DNA from: Marinoscillum sp965229915
GTDB taxonomy: Bacteria > Bacteroidota > Bacteroidia > Cytophagales > Cyclobacteriaceae
Assembly (NCBI RefSeq): GCF_965229915.1
Contig: NZ_CBDDJZ010000001.1
Coordinates: 4,836,001 to 4,900,000, forward strand
Direction: 5' to 3'
Length of the DNA: 64,000 bases
Positions 26,084 through 36,200 of the stretch are shown piece after piece; the stretch's first letter is position 1; each line of letters opens with the position of its first letter. Under the pieces are notes generated by a model. That model was not told where the DNA came from. It worked only from the letters and a program-made list of their open reading frames with translations, and did not search any database. Both the position numbers and the translations under genes were made by a program.

Positions 26084-28351
26084 ATGAAAAGAACCCCCGC
26101 AATAAGCGTTATGATCGCCTTGATCGGGCTGATTTCGGCTTGCAATAATGAATCGAAGGACATGGCTTCAGATGGGATGTCCGGAGCTACGAAAGTGAGC
26201 GAATCCAATAGGGCTGCCACTCAAAATGCAGCTTGGTGGCCTAATCAGTTGAATTTGGCTCTTCTTCGTCAGAACTCTTCCTTGTCTGATCCTATGAACG
26301 AGGAGTTTAATTACATCGAAGCTTTTAATAGTTTGGATTATGATTCTTTGAAAAATGATATTCGCAAAGTTCTGACAGAATCGCAGGACTGGTGGCCGGC
26401 AGATTATGGACACTATGGAGGTTTATTTATCCGAATGGCTTGGCATAGTGCAGGTACTTATCGAAGTGCTGATGGTCGGGGTGGATCTCGTTCTGGACAA
26501 CAGCGCTTTGCACCCCTAAACAGCTGGCCAGACAATGCCAATTTGGATAAGGCCAGAAGACTGATCTGGCCAATCAAACAGAAATACGGTAACAAGATAT
26601 CCTGGGCAGACTTGATGGTTCTGACAGGAAATGTGGCATTGGAAGACATGGGGTTCAAAACCTTTGGCTTTGCAGGTGGACGCGAAGATGTATGGGAGCC
26701 TGAAATCGATGTTTATTGGGGAGCAGAAGATACCTGGCTGAGCGATGATAAGCGCTATTCCGGCAACAGAGAACTGGCGGATCCTTTGGCGGCGGTGCAG
26801 ATGGGACTTATTTACGTCAATCCAGAAGGTCCTAATGGTAATCCTGATCCAGTGGAAGCAGCAAAGGATATAAAAGCCACTTTTGGAAGAATGGGTATGA
26901 ATCATGAAGAAACCGTGGCACTGATCGCTGGAGGTCATACCTTAGGTAAGGCACATGGCGCAGGTCCGGCTTCTCACGTAGGAGCAGAGCCAGAAGCAGC
27001 ACCTATAGAGGAGCAAGGGTTTGGCTGGAAAAGTGATTACAAGTCTGGAAAAGGAAAAGATGCGATCACTTCCGGTTTGGAAGTTATCTGGACTCCAACA
27101 CCTACCAGATGGAGCCAACTGTATTTTGTGAGCTTGTTCGAAAATGAATGGGAGCTCACCAAAAGTCCAGCAGGTGCGCACCAGTTTGTAGCGAAGAATT
27201 CCAAGATGAAAGTGCCGGATGCGTTTGAAGAAGGTAAATTCCACGCGCCAACGATGTTTGTGACCGACTTGTCGCTAAGATTTGATCCGGAATTTGAGAA
27301 AATCTCTAGAAAATTTTATGAGAATCCGGACCTGTTCAATGATGCATTTGCCAGAGCTTGGTTCAAACTAACGCACAGGGATATGGGCCCAAAAACCACT
27401 TATCTGGGACCTGAAGCTCCAACCGAGGATTTGATCTGGCAAGATCCTATTCCTGTGGTGGATCATGAGTTGATCACTTCAAGTGATGTATCTAGTCTTA
27501 AAGCCAAATTATTGAACTCAGGTCTGAGCATCAGTGAAATGGTAGAAACTGCCTGGGCGTCGGCATCCACTTATCGTGAGTCTGATCGAAGAGGAGGTGC
27601 TAATGGCGCACGCATTCGCTTAGCTCCTCAGAAAGACTGGGAAGTCAATAATCCAAAGCAACTGGCCAAAGTACTTGCGGTTTATGTACAGATTCAATCC
27701 GACTTCAATGCCAAGTCTGAAGACAAGAAAGTATCTATGGCTGACTTAATTGTCCTGGCAGGCGATGCTGCTGTAGAAAAAGCTGCAGCCAATACTGGCT
27801 ATCAGGTCAATATTCCTTTTGTGCCAGGAAGAATGGATGCACTTCAGGAGCAAACAGATATTGAGTCATTCAATTTATTGGAGCCTATGGCTGATGGGTT
27901 CAGAAATTATCTGAAAACCAGATATAAAATTCCAACAGAAGAATTGTTGATAGATAAAGCACAGTTGCTCACTTTAACTGCTCCGGAAATGACTGTACTA
28001 CTGGGTGGAATGAGAGCTCTGAATGCCAACTATGACGGTTCGAAAACAGGCGTTTTCACTGAGAAGGAAGATCAGTTGACCAGCGACTTCTTCGTGCATC
28101 TACTGGATATGAGTACCGAATGGAAGCCAACCGACGATACCAACGAGCTTTTCGAAGGTAGAGATCGCAAGACCGGTGAGGTGAAATACACAGCATCCAG
28201 AGCTGACTTGATTTTTGGTTCTAACTCTGAACTGAGAGCGCTCGCTGAGGTTTATGCAAGTGAAGATGCTCAGGAAAAATTTGTAATGGATTTTGTGGCT
28301 GCCTGGGACAAAGTGATGAAGTTGGACCGATTTGATTTGGTGTATAATTAA
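26084..28351 (+). CDS. katG: Catalase-peroxidase with lipoprotein signal
   Basis: Haem enzyme that removes hydrogen peroxide by catalase and peroxidase activity. The distal Arg-Trp-His lies in IRMAWHSAGTYR, the Tyr and Met of the Met-Tyr-Trp adduct in MGLIYVNPEGPNG and the later Met, and the proximal His in VALIAGGHTLGKAHGAG. The second, haem-free domain (about 470-755) is complete. Unlike most KatG it begins with a lipoprotein signal: KRTPAISVMIALIGLISAC with the lipobox cysteine at residue 20, then a polar linker NNESKDMASDG. It should therefore be exported and lipid-anchored. The length of 755 is slightly over the usual 730-740 because of this. The gene stands alone between two terminators. 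Confidence 0.95.
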   Translation: MKRTPAISVMIALIGLISACNNESKDMASDGMSGATKVSESNRAATQNAAWWPNQLNLALLRQNSSLSDPMNEEFNYIEAFNSLDYDSLKNDIRKVLTESQDWWPADYGHYGGLFIRMAWHSAGTYRSADGRGGSRSGQQRFAPLNSWPDNANLDKARRLIWPIKQKYGNKISWADLMVLTGNVALEDMGFKTFGFAGGREDVWEPEIDVYWGAEDTWLSDDKRYSGNRELADPLAAVQMGLIYVNPEGPNGNPDPVEAAKDIKATFGRMGMNHEETVALIAGGHTLGKAHGAGPASHVGAEPEAAPIEEQGFGWKSDYKSGKGKDAITSGLEVIWTPTPTRWSQLYFVSLFENEWELTKSPAGAHQFVAKNSKMKVPDAFEEGKFHAPTMFVTDLSLRFDPEFEKISRKFYENPDLFNDAFARAWFKLTHRDMGPKTTYLGPEAPTEDLIWQDPIPVVDHELITSSDVSSLKAKLLNSGLSISEMVETAWASASTYRESDRRGGANGARIRLAPQKDWEVNNPKQLAKVLAVYVQIQSDFNAKSEDKKVSMADLIVLAGDAAVEKAAANTGYQVNIPFVPGRMDALQEQTDIESFNLLEPMADGFRNYLKTRYKIPTEELLIDKAQLLTLTAPEMTVLLGGMRALNANYDGSKTGVFTEKEDQLTSDFFVHLLDMSTEWKPTDDTNELFEGRDRKTGEVKYTASRADLIFGSNSELRALAEVYASEDAQEKFVMDFVAAWDKVMKLDRFDLVYN

Positions 28352-28375
28352 AAGTAAAGTTAGATTAGTTTGGTA

Positions 28376-28408
28376 AAGGTCAATCCCAATCGGGGTTGGC
28401 CTTTTTTT
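28376..28408 (+). terminator. Intrinsic terminator of katG
   Basis: A 12-base stem with two G-T pairs, AAGGTCAATCCC against GGGGTTGGCCTT, with a short AATC loop and a run of seven T's. It ends just before the convergent M1 peptidase stop codon. Confidence 0.8.
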
Positions 28409-28411
28409 GTG

Positions 28412-30280
28412 CTATTCTTTGATGAATTTGATAGATACTGGCAATTCATTTTTCTTACCACTTAGTAAATAGGTTCCTCGTTTCAAATAACCTAAATCCA
28501 GGGATTTAGAAACTTCCAAAGATTTGGTGACCACCTTTCCTTGAAGATCATAAATCCGAATATCTGATAGTTCGTCACCAAAATAAATGGTGTTAGTGAT
28601 GGGATTTGGCCAGAACAGAACGTTATCCTCTGTACCTTCTGAAAGTATTGGATTTCCATTTTGATCTACCTGATTGAAATTCAGCACTCTTTTGACCAAC
28701 CAGCTTTTTGGGTCAAATTCCAGTTTTGCCACATTACCATTTGCTCCAATTCTGAATGTTTCGGTCAATTGGCTGGGAGTCACTCTAAATAATTTGGTTA
28801 GACCACTTTGGAAGGTGATTCGAAACTCCATTGGAGTAGTGAACAGTGCGGTGGAGGCCGTTGGCTTTTGACTTATTTCAAGGTTGATGGTGTCGTTATT
28901 GTCTTTCCTCCATTGGATGTCATACTCAGGATGGCCCTCGCCATAATACCATTGATTAAAGAAATCACTGAAATCAAGGCCAGTCTCACGCTCCATTGTT
29001 CTCTGAAAGTCCTCACCTCTGGCTGTTTTATTTCCAAACTCATCAAGGTATGTTCTAACTGCTTCAAAGAAGAGTTCATCATCATTGACGAGGTGTCGGA
29101 TCATGTTTACTAACAAGCCTCCCTTGGCATAAGTGAGTCTAAAGTTGAAGATTCTGGAATCATCAGTAGCACCTGAACCAGGAATGTAGACTGATCCATC
29201 TGGTGTACCTGTCACGCTGAGTATGTCGTCTTTGACTACTGCGTAGTAGTTGTTGGTGGATAATAGCTTCTCAGTAGCGAAATACTCACAAAACCTGGCA
29301 AATCCCTCGTTGATCCATATATCACTCCAGCTGCCACAGGTTACGTGATCTCCAAACCACTGATGTCCGAGTTCATGTGCATTGAGTCCGAAGGTGAAAA
29401 TGCCCATGGTGCTCATCGTTTGGTGTTCCATACCACCGCCGAAAGGCGCCATCACATGACCATACTTTTCCTCATAAAATGGGTAGATTCCAAAGTAGTC
29501 ACTAAACAGCTCTAACATCTTCGGGATTTCGTCAAGTTGATCCTGATAGAATTCCAGCGTCTCCGGGTTGTTGTAGATATAGTTTTGAATCAACACAGAA
29601 TCACCATTCAGAGCACCTGGATAAGCAAAATTGTTGTATTCTACATACTCGCCTACAGTGAAGGCGATCAGATAGTAAGCTATGGGGTAGTGTGACTCCC
29701 ATTCGTATTTTATCTTATTGTTGTCTATCTGCGTCAATTTGACTAATCGGCCATTGGACCCAACCTTCAAGTGATTTTCAGTGGTGATCGTTACGTTTAC
29801 TGAATCAAATTTGTCCGTTAGTTCTTCCTTGCTCGGCCACCAATATCTGGCATAAAATGGCTCTGACAATGTCCAGGTAATCTGATTGCCCCACGCATTG
29901 GAGAAATCATTGAAAATGCCATTTGAATTTTGTCCATTGGGATTTGGATCTCCGGCATAATGTACTGTCACTGTCTGCAATAAATTGAAATCTGGATTGG
30001 TGTAATCGATGGATAACTGATTTTCTGAATGTTGGAATGTGGCTTCTACTCCATTGATAAGCACTTTGGAAACTGCTAACTCATCCACCAGATGCAAATC
30101 TATCGTCTGGCCGATTTGATTTAATGTAAATGAAAACCGGGCATAACCATCAATGTAGGTAGAGGTATTGGTAGCAGACAGGTTGATTTCTACATGTTTT
30201 AGATCGTAGAGTGTCTGACCAAAAGCATATATACTCAGCTGGCCAACAAATACTAATACAGATATGAAGAGGCGGTTCAT
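28412..30280 (-). CDS. Secreted M1 aminopeptidase with T9SS sorting domain
   Basis: Zinc aminopeptidase of the gluzincin M1 family. Signal peptide 1-21 (ending AFGQ), N-terminal saddle domain (about 25-210), and catalytic domain with GGMEHQTMS (the exopeptidase GxMEN-type loop, here with His), HELGHQWFGD (zinc ligands) and the third ligand Glu in WINEGFARF. A Tyr lies in the RLTYAKGG segment. The C-terminal 80 residues (from about 540: VLFWPNPITNTIYFG, then IRIYDLQGKVV and IKFIKE) form a type IX secretion sorting domain, so the enzyme is exported through T9SS and left at the surface or released. The 622 residues lack the long M1 C-terminal ARM domain. It is the last gene of the leftward transcript. 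Confidence 0.93.
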   Translation of the reverse strand: MNRLFISVLVFVGQLSIYAFGQTLYDLKHVEINLSATNTSTYIDGYARFSFTLNQIGQTIDLHLVDELAVSKVLINGVEATFQHSENQLSIDYTNPDFNLLQTVTVHYAGDPNPNGQNSNGIFNDFSNAWGNQITWTLSEPFYARYWWPSKEELTDKFDSVNVTITTENHLKVGSNGRLVKLTQIDNNKIKYEWESHYPIAYYLIAFTVGEYVEYNNFAYPGALNGDSVLIQNYIYNNPETLEFYQDQLDEIPKMLELFSDYFGIYPFYEEKYGHVMAPFGGGMEHQTMSTMGIFTFGLNAHELGHQWFGDHVTCGSWSDIWINEGFARFCEYFATEKLLSTNNYYAVVKDDILSVTGTPDGSVYIPGSGATDDSRIFNFRLTYAKGGLLVNMIRHLVNDDELFFEAVRTYLDEFGNKTARGEDFQRTMERETGLDFSDFFNQWYYGEGHPEYDIQWRKDNNDTINLEISQKPTASTALFTTPMEFRITFQSGLTKLFRVTPSQLTETFRIGANGNVAKLEFDPKSWLVKRVLNFNQVDQNGNPILSEGTEDNVLFWPNPITNTIYFGDELSDIRIYDLQGKVVTKSLEVSKSLDLGYLKRGTYLLSGKKNELPVSIKFIKE

Positions 30281-30308
30281 GGGGTTAAAATACGTAAATC
30301 CTGGGATA

Positions 30309-31868
30309 TTAGATGCTCACTTGGTTGGGGTGATTTTTAGGCTCTACCATGATGATGTCCTCTTTCTCTACGACCACTGCACCAGGAGGGTCACCTTTGC
30401 GTTTTCTGATGTATTTCTTAGGAGTATATATCACCGGACACAGTGAGTCTGTTTTACGTTTAGAATACCATGCCGCTAGTTCGGCGGCAATCTCCAATAC
30501 ATCTTTTGGAATGTTTTTTCCAGCCTGGTGGCGAATGACTACATGAGAGCCAGCTACGTCTTTGGCATGAAGCCAAAGGTCATTTTTATTGGCAACTTTC
30601 AAGGTGAGTTCATCATTATGCCTCGCATTTTTACCTACCAGCACTTGATAGGAGCCTACTTCATACAGGTGGTAAGCCAGGTTGGTGCTGTGTTTAGCAG
30701 TGGTTTTGGCAGGAGTTTCCTTCCGCAGGGCTTTGATGTCTTGTGATTGCCTCACTTCTTCAAGTTGGACTTCCAGCTCCTTTAGGCGTGCTCTTCTAGT
30801 TGCGATATTTTCTTCGAGCTTGGCCACTTCCAGGTTCTGGTTTTTTGCTTTACGGTATAGGTTTTCGGCGTGCTTCTGAGGTGAAAGTTCTGGATTTAGT
30901 TTGATCTCAATTTCTTCATCAGTGTAGAAATCATGTAGAGTTACTCGATCCTGACCTTTGTGTATCTCATGGAGGTTAGCCATGATGATATTAGCAATTT
31001 CATCATATCCCCGTCGGTCGAGCACTTGATAGAGCTTCGCTTCGGTGTTGTCAATGTAATTCTGAGTTTTTTTGATCTGATCCTCTAATGGTCTGGTGGC
31101 CTTGTTTTTGGCTTCATATAGATAGAACCATTTGCTGTAGCGGATGTAAAACTCATTGGCTGTGGCTATGGCGTCATGACTTTGGTGTGCATTACTGACT
31201 GATGGTTTGAGTAAAGACAGCTGCGGCTTTTCATCATGCTCATAGATGTAAAAAAGGCCAGACTCCAGCTCATTTATTGTAGTCATGACCAGTTCGTGTT
31301 GATCCGCCAGATCCAAATCAGCTATTCCTTTCTCTTTCAGGTAAGCCTTTACCTCTTTACCTAATGCGGGTAAGAATTTGGTGAGGTTTCCGTTAAGCTC
31401 TTCGAATCGTTTCAATGATAGGTCTGCAGTTTTGTAGAGCTCGGAGGGAACCAGTGATTCATCATTTTCAAGTTTGCTTCTAAAGAGCTCAATTACTTCA
31501 TTGTCTTTGGCTAGAAGGATGTTGGATCTGGAACCATGCATCTTGAAGATCAGGCTCATTTCATTGGAAAAGTCGATCCAAAAAGAGCGTTCATATTGAA
31601 AGACATTGACTGACGTGACTGCTTGTCCAATCAACTCGTGGAATAGATCGACGCTATTTTTTTTCGCTCTACTGAACTCATTAGTGATCTGCAGTAAGCT
31701 GATTTGAGGGATTAGATTTGCACGGATGTAGGTTGATTCTTCCTTATCGGCAAAACCTAAAATAAGTTCGTCCTTGTTTTGAGAAAAGCACTCAAGAAGT
31801 TCCTTGCCAATCAGTAGCTCATTGACCTGATTGGCTAATTTTTTCAGAAAAAAGTAGTTGTGAAACAC
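30309..31868 (-). CDS. rqcH: NFACT-domain protein, RqcH homologue
   Basis: Ribosome quality-control protein related to bacterial RqcH and eukaryotic Rqc2/NEMF, which binds stalled 50S subunits and adds C-terminal alanine tails. The N-terminal NFACT-N region (about 1-170, LANQVNELLIGKELLECFSQ) is followed by helical hairpins and a long coiled coil (about 330-380), then the C-terminal NFACT-R (DUF814) domain at about 400-519 with DLWLHAKDVAGSHVVIRH and TPKKYIRKRKGDPPGAVVV. The start is GTG one base into the MBL gene stop codon. The length of 519 is usual for Bacteroidota. Confidence 0.9.
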   Translation of the reverse strand: MFHNYFFLKKLANQVNELLIGKELLECFSQNKDELILGFADKEESTYIRANLIPQISLLQITNEFSRAKKNSVDLFHELIGQAVTSVNVFQYERSFWIDFSNEMSLIFKMHGSRSNILLAKDNEVIELFRSKLENDESLVPSELYKTADLSLKRFEELNGNLTKFLPALGKEVKAYLKEKGIADLDLADQHELVMTTINELESGLFYIYEHDEKPQLSLLKPSVSNAHQSHDAIATANEFYIRYSKWFYLYEAKNKATRPLEDQIKKTQNYIDNTEAKLYQVLDRRGYDEIANIIMANLHEIHKGQDRVTLHDFYTDEEIEIKLNPELSPQKHAENLYRKAKNQNLEVAKLEENIATRRARLKELEVQLEEVRQSQDIKALRKETPAKTTAKHSTNLAYHLYEVGSYQVLVGKNARHNDELTLKVANKNDLWLHAKDVAGSHVVIRHQAGKNIPKDVLEIAAELAAWYSKRKTDSLCPVIYTPKKYIRKRKGDPPGAVVVEKEDIIMVEPKNHPNQVSI

Positions 31869-32629
31869 TACAGCTCCACTTTAAGTCCGTCGAAAGCAAA
31901 ATCAATTCCCTCCGGCAGCTCTTGTTCCACCTCTCGCTGTTTACCCATTTTGTGACTCATGTGGATAAAATAGGTCTGCTCTGCACCTATTTTTTGTGCT
32001 AATTGGATGGCCTCTTCTAGTGTGAAATGGCTGATATGATTTTCCTTTTGTAGCGCATTAAGGACCAGCACGCGTGTGCCTTTGATTTTCTCTAATTCCT
32101 CATCAGCAATGAAATTGGCATCCGTGATGTAGGTAAAGTCCTGAATTCGGAAACCAAATACGGGTAGTTTATAATGCATCACCTCAATTGGAAGTATCCG
32201 TGTACCAGCGATCTCAAATGCTTCGTTGGTGATTTCATGCGTTTCCACCTGCGGTACTCCAGGGTATTTGTGCTCTGCAAACACATACGAATACTCCTTT
32301 TCTAGCTGCTGGATCACTTCTTTTCGTGCATAAACGGGCATGTCCATTTGCTGTTTGAAATTGAAGCTACGCACGTCATCCATACCAGCGGTGTGATCTT
32401 TATGTGCATGGGTAAATAGCACGGCATCCAGGTGTTTGATGCGTTCGCGCAGCATCTGACTTCTGAAGTCTGGACCAGTGTCTACAACCAGACTTTTGCC
32501 ATCTACTTCTATGTGAATGCTGGTCCTGGTGCGTTTATCTCTAAAGTCTATTGATTGACAGACGTCACAATCGCAGGCTATTACCGGTATTCCTTGTGAG
32601 GTGCCAGTTCCGAGAAAAGTAATGATCAA
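31868..32629 (-). CDS. Metallo-beta-lactamase-fold hydrolase (PhnP-like)
   Basis: A 253-residue cytoplasmic MBL-fold enzyme. The zinc motif THAHKDHTAGMDDVR (HxHxDH) is at about residues 75-90, with later His in EVMHYKLP and IHMSHK. The opening TFLGTGTSQGIPVIACDCDVCQS with its CxCxxC is the PhnP/lipoyltransferase-adjacent group, which binds an extra zinc. Relatives cleave cyclic phosphates or act on small phosphodiesters; the substrate here is not known. The start is TTG, overlapping the upstream gene by 4 bases (TTGA). No better codon is available, and the start gives the normal family N-terminus. Confidence 0.88.
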   Translation of the reverse strand: MIITFLGTGTSQGIPVIACDCDVCQSIDFRDKRTRTSIHIEVDGKSLVVDTGPDFRSQMLRERIKHLDAVLFTHAHKDHTAGMDDVRSFNFKQQMDMPVYARKEVIQQLEKEYSYVFAEHKYPGVPQVETHEITNEAFEIAGTRILPIEVMHYKLPVFGFRIQDFTYITDANFIADEELEKIKGTRVLVLNALQKENHISHFTLEEAIQLAQKIGAEQTYFIHMSHKMGKQREVEQELPEGIDFAFDGLKVEL

Positions 32630-32901
32630 AACGAGAGTTGTGTTTGATTGATTTCCTGGTACAGTTTTTTGTTTTTGTCGCTAAGGACTTTTGAGTCAAT
32701 TTCTATCTGTTTGACAATTTCCAGTAAACTATTGATTTTACCATCTAGTGAATAGTATTTGTTCACTATGGCAATTTTAGTGTCTTTCAGGATACAGTAG
32801 CCTGATTGGAAGTTGCCCTTTTCATACCGGAGCATATAGTCAGTTTCTGAGAAGAGGTCTTCCAGTCTGTTCAAAAAATGCTTCGTGTATTTAATTTCCA
32901 T
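32626..32901 (-). CDS. Conserved-looking small protein of unknown function
   Basis: A 91-residue soluble protein rich in Lys, Glu and Tyr. It opens KYTKHFLNRLEDLFSE, and a middle strand-rich part (GNFQSGYCILKDTKIAIVNKYYSL) is followed by a helical, coiled-coil-like end (SLLEIVKQIEIDSKVLSDKN). I recognise no family. Its ATG lies 11 bases inside the response-regulator gene and its stop overlaps the MBL gene start, so it is embedded in the operon and almost certainly expressed. Confidence 0.75.
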   Translation of the reverse strand: MEIKYTKHFLNRLEDLFSETDYMLRYEKGNFQSGYCILKDTKIAIVNKYYSLDGKINSLLEIVKQIEIDSKVLSDKNKKLYQEINQTQLSF

Positions 32902-33268
32902 GTGCTAAATAATTATTTACTACAGTAACCAGGTTGTCATAATTGAGTGGCTTTGGCACAAATTCATTGATGCCTGCTTCTTTGAAGTCTTCCATGCTGT
33001 AGTTATTTGCATTGCCTGTGATGGCAATGATCGGGATATTGGCAGCAGCCCCATTCATTTGCCGGATGGCTCTGGCGCATTCCATGCCATCCATTACCGG
33101 CATGTGTATATCCAGCAGGATGAGATCATATTCCTCACTACCCAGTTTATCTATGACCTGCTTGCCATTTTTCACAGCACTAATCTGGTAGTTTTGAAGG
33201 GTCAAAATCTTCTTGGTCAGGTTTTGAATGACTGAGCTGTCCTCAGCTACTAAAATTTTCTTACTCAT
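32891..33268 (-). CDS. Single-domain response regulator
   Basis: A 125-residue CheY-like receiver. The acidic pair is in VAEDSSVIQ, the phospho-acceptor Asp in LILLDIHMPVMDG (about residue 53), Thr in IIAITGNANNY, and Lys in FVPKPLNYDN. There is no output domain, so it should pass phosphate on (for example through the Hpt domain of the neighbouring kinase) or act by protein contact. It starts 2 bases after the hybrid kinase stop codon, which makes it the kinase's natural partner. Confidence 0.92.
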   Translation of the reverse strand: MSKKILVAEDSSVIQNLTKKILTLQNYQISAVKNGKQVIDKLGSEEYDLILLDIHMPVMDGMECARAIRQMNGAAANIPIIAITGNANNYSMEDFKEAGINEFVPKPLNYDNLVTVVNNYLAHGN

Positions 33269-33270
33269 TG

Positions 33271-36200
33271 CTAGGTGTTCATAAACGTATGATAACTCTC
33301 CTTAAACTCGGCCAGGCAGTACTCCAGGTTCTTCATGTCCTCTATGAGTCCGTCATATACTCCCGTTTTTAACTGTTGCTCCATTTTCTTGGCGATAGTG
33401 GCCAGTCGTTCTATCCCAAGTGTTCCTGCATTTCCCTTCAATGTATGCAGTTCCTGGCGCATTAACTCAAACTCATTTTTACTCATGAGTTCTTTAGAAT
33501 CTGAGACTTGCTGGGTTGCCTCCTCATCAAAATCCTGTAATACACTTTCAATGAGTTCCTTTCCCCCAAATTTATACAACTGATTCAATGTATTCTGATT
33601 TATGACCAGTTCTTCTGTAGTTTCTTTGAAAACTTCTGATCCCACTGACTTTGGCTCGAAGTGCAGCCAGCTCTTAACTTTCTCTATAAGATTGATGGCT
33701 TTAATAGGTTTGGCGATGTAATCGTCAAGCCCCATACTCAAGAACTTGGATCGGTCTTCTTCCATGGAATAAGCAGTCATAGCCACTATAGGAGCTATAT
33801 TTTCCAGATTTAAGCCTTTTATTTTTTGTGTTGCTTCTACGCCATCCATTTCAGGCATCTGGATGTCCATAAAGATCAGATCAAACTTTTTGGCTTTCAC
33901 TTTTTCTATTGCTTCAAAACCACTTTCGGCTTGCTCTACCTCGCACCCTGATTTGGATAGGATGGTGGAGGCAACACTTCGGTTGATGTGGTTATCATCC
34001 ACCAGTAGAATCCTTGGACTCGTGTCTTTAAACTCCTTCAAGAAAGCACCGTCTTCTTTTTTGGCTACAACCTTGCTTGGTTTGACTGATTCTGCATAAA
34101 ATGTGAACCAAAAGGTACTACCAAATCCGGGAGTAGATGCCACACCAATGTCACCACCCATCGACTTGACCAGTTCTTTAGAAATGGCCAACCCTAGACC
34201 TGTTCCGGAGAAGTTTTTGCTGCTAGAGCTGTCGATCTGGCTAAAGTTTTGGAAGAGTTTGTCAATGTCTTTTTTAGATATACCGATACCCGAATCTTTG
34301 ATGGAGACTTTGAACTTGTATCGGTTCCTTTTTTGCTCCATCACGCGGATACTCAAATTGATGGTGCCTTTTTGTGGAGAAAACTTGATGGCATTGGAGG
34401 TGAGGTTAGACAGTACCTGCATCAACCGTGTTTCATCTGCCAGGATGTATTCAGGGAGTTTATCATCCAAGTGGTAGTAAAGAGAATTTTTACTCAAATG
34501 TGCCTGTTGTGAGTAGAGCTCATATACTTTCTCGAAGGTGTCGAAAATCCGCACTGGCTCCTGACGAAGTTTCATCTTTCCGGCTTCAATCTTTGATAGA
34601 TCCAGAATGTCATTCAGAATGTGAAGTAAACTATCAGAAGATTTTTTAATGGTACGGATGTATTCTGACTGTTCCTCATCCAGATTGGTAGATCCAAGGA
34701 GGTCGATCATGCCGATCACGCCATTCATCGGTGTGCGGATCTCATGACTCATATTGGCCAGGAATCTTTCACGAATTTGAAGTGATCGTTCTGCTACTTC
34801 TTTGGCTTCTCGGAGTTGTTTGTTGGTTTCTTTGAGTTTGGAGATGTCCCGAGCTACTCCTTCTATTTCATACTGATTGCGGTTTCGTTTAATCAGGCGT
34901 ACGTTGCTCAAAAACTGTATTTCTTCTCCATCCTTGGTTTTGACTTCACCTTCAAAGTTTTGGACCTGTTTGTGTTCGTACAGGCTTTTGAAAAGCTCAG
35001 ATAGTTTACTCTTACTGATAAAAAATTCGGTGATTTGCTTGCCGATGATTTCCTTCGGACTGTAGCCCAATACACCTTGAATGGAAGGACTTACCATAGA
35101 GATGATTCCATTCATATTGCATCGGAAGTAGATATCCTGAAAGGATTCGAAGATATTTCTAAATTTCTCTTCGCTTTCTTTGAGGGCTGTTTCGGAGCTC
35201 TTCTTCTCAGTGATATCGTTAGCAATGACCGAGATTTCATGAATGCTGCCATCTGGGAGGAAGATCGGATTGAGGAATACGTCCCGCCAGACTTTCTCAC
35301 CTTTTAGTGTCTTTATGTTGTGTTGGAAATTGACACTCTTCCCAGCGAATGTCGTGTCATATTTTTTCTTCCAAAAGGTAATGGTTTGCTGCTTCACGTT
35401 CTTATGACTCAGACTAGGCAAAGCCATTCCTACTTCAGGAGCAAAGCCGTAGTATTGCTCAAATGCTTCCGCATAGTTTTGGTTGAACGAGGTGAATCGA
35501 TAGGATCTATCAAGTGACCAGATCTGGTGCGTGCTACTCTCAAAAATAGCGTTGATCCTTGCCGCTTGATTTTGAATTTTTTCTTCATTGATTTTACGCT
35601 CTAGGGCTAGCGTGATTTGACCAGAAATGAAATCCAAAAGTTCCAAATCCTTGTGATTGTACGCAGATTGGTCCAGATAAGAAAACACGCTCAGAACGCC
35701 AATCGGTTGGTTATCCAAGTGGATCAATACACCCAGCCAGATGTTGGGGAGAGGGTCTTCAAGACTGATTTTCTTTTGCCTGGCAATTTTCTCTATTCCT
35801 TCATTGTAGATAATCAGTGGTTTTCCACGCTCGAAGGTGTAATCCGCTAGGAGTTTTTCAACATCTTTCTTTAGTGTAGATCCAGTAGTTTGCTCATGTT
35901 CATTAATCCAGTAGGCATAGTCATAGGACTTTCCTTCCTTCATGGACACGCTGAAGTTTCGGACCTTTAGGATTTCGTTTAGCTCATGAAATATTTGTCC
36001 ATAAAAGTCTTCTAATCTGTTTTTGGTGATCGTAATGTTGGCGATTTTGTAATAGAGACTCTGGGCTCGTTCAGCTCTAAATCGCTCCGTGATGTCAAAA
36101 AACACACATCTGTACTCGACTGGCTCTTCATCTTCAAATACAGAGGTGAGCTTACCGATGACGTAGATGTTTTTACCGTATTTGGTCCGTAGGACCGTTT

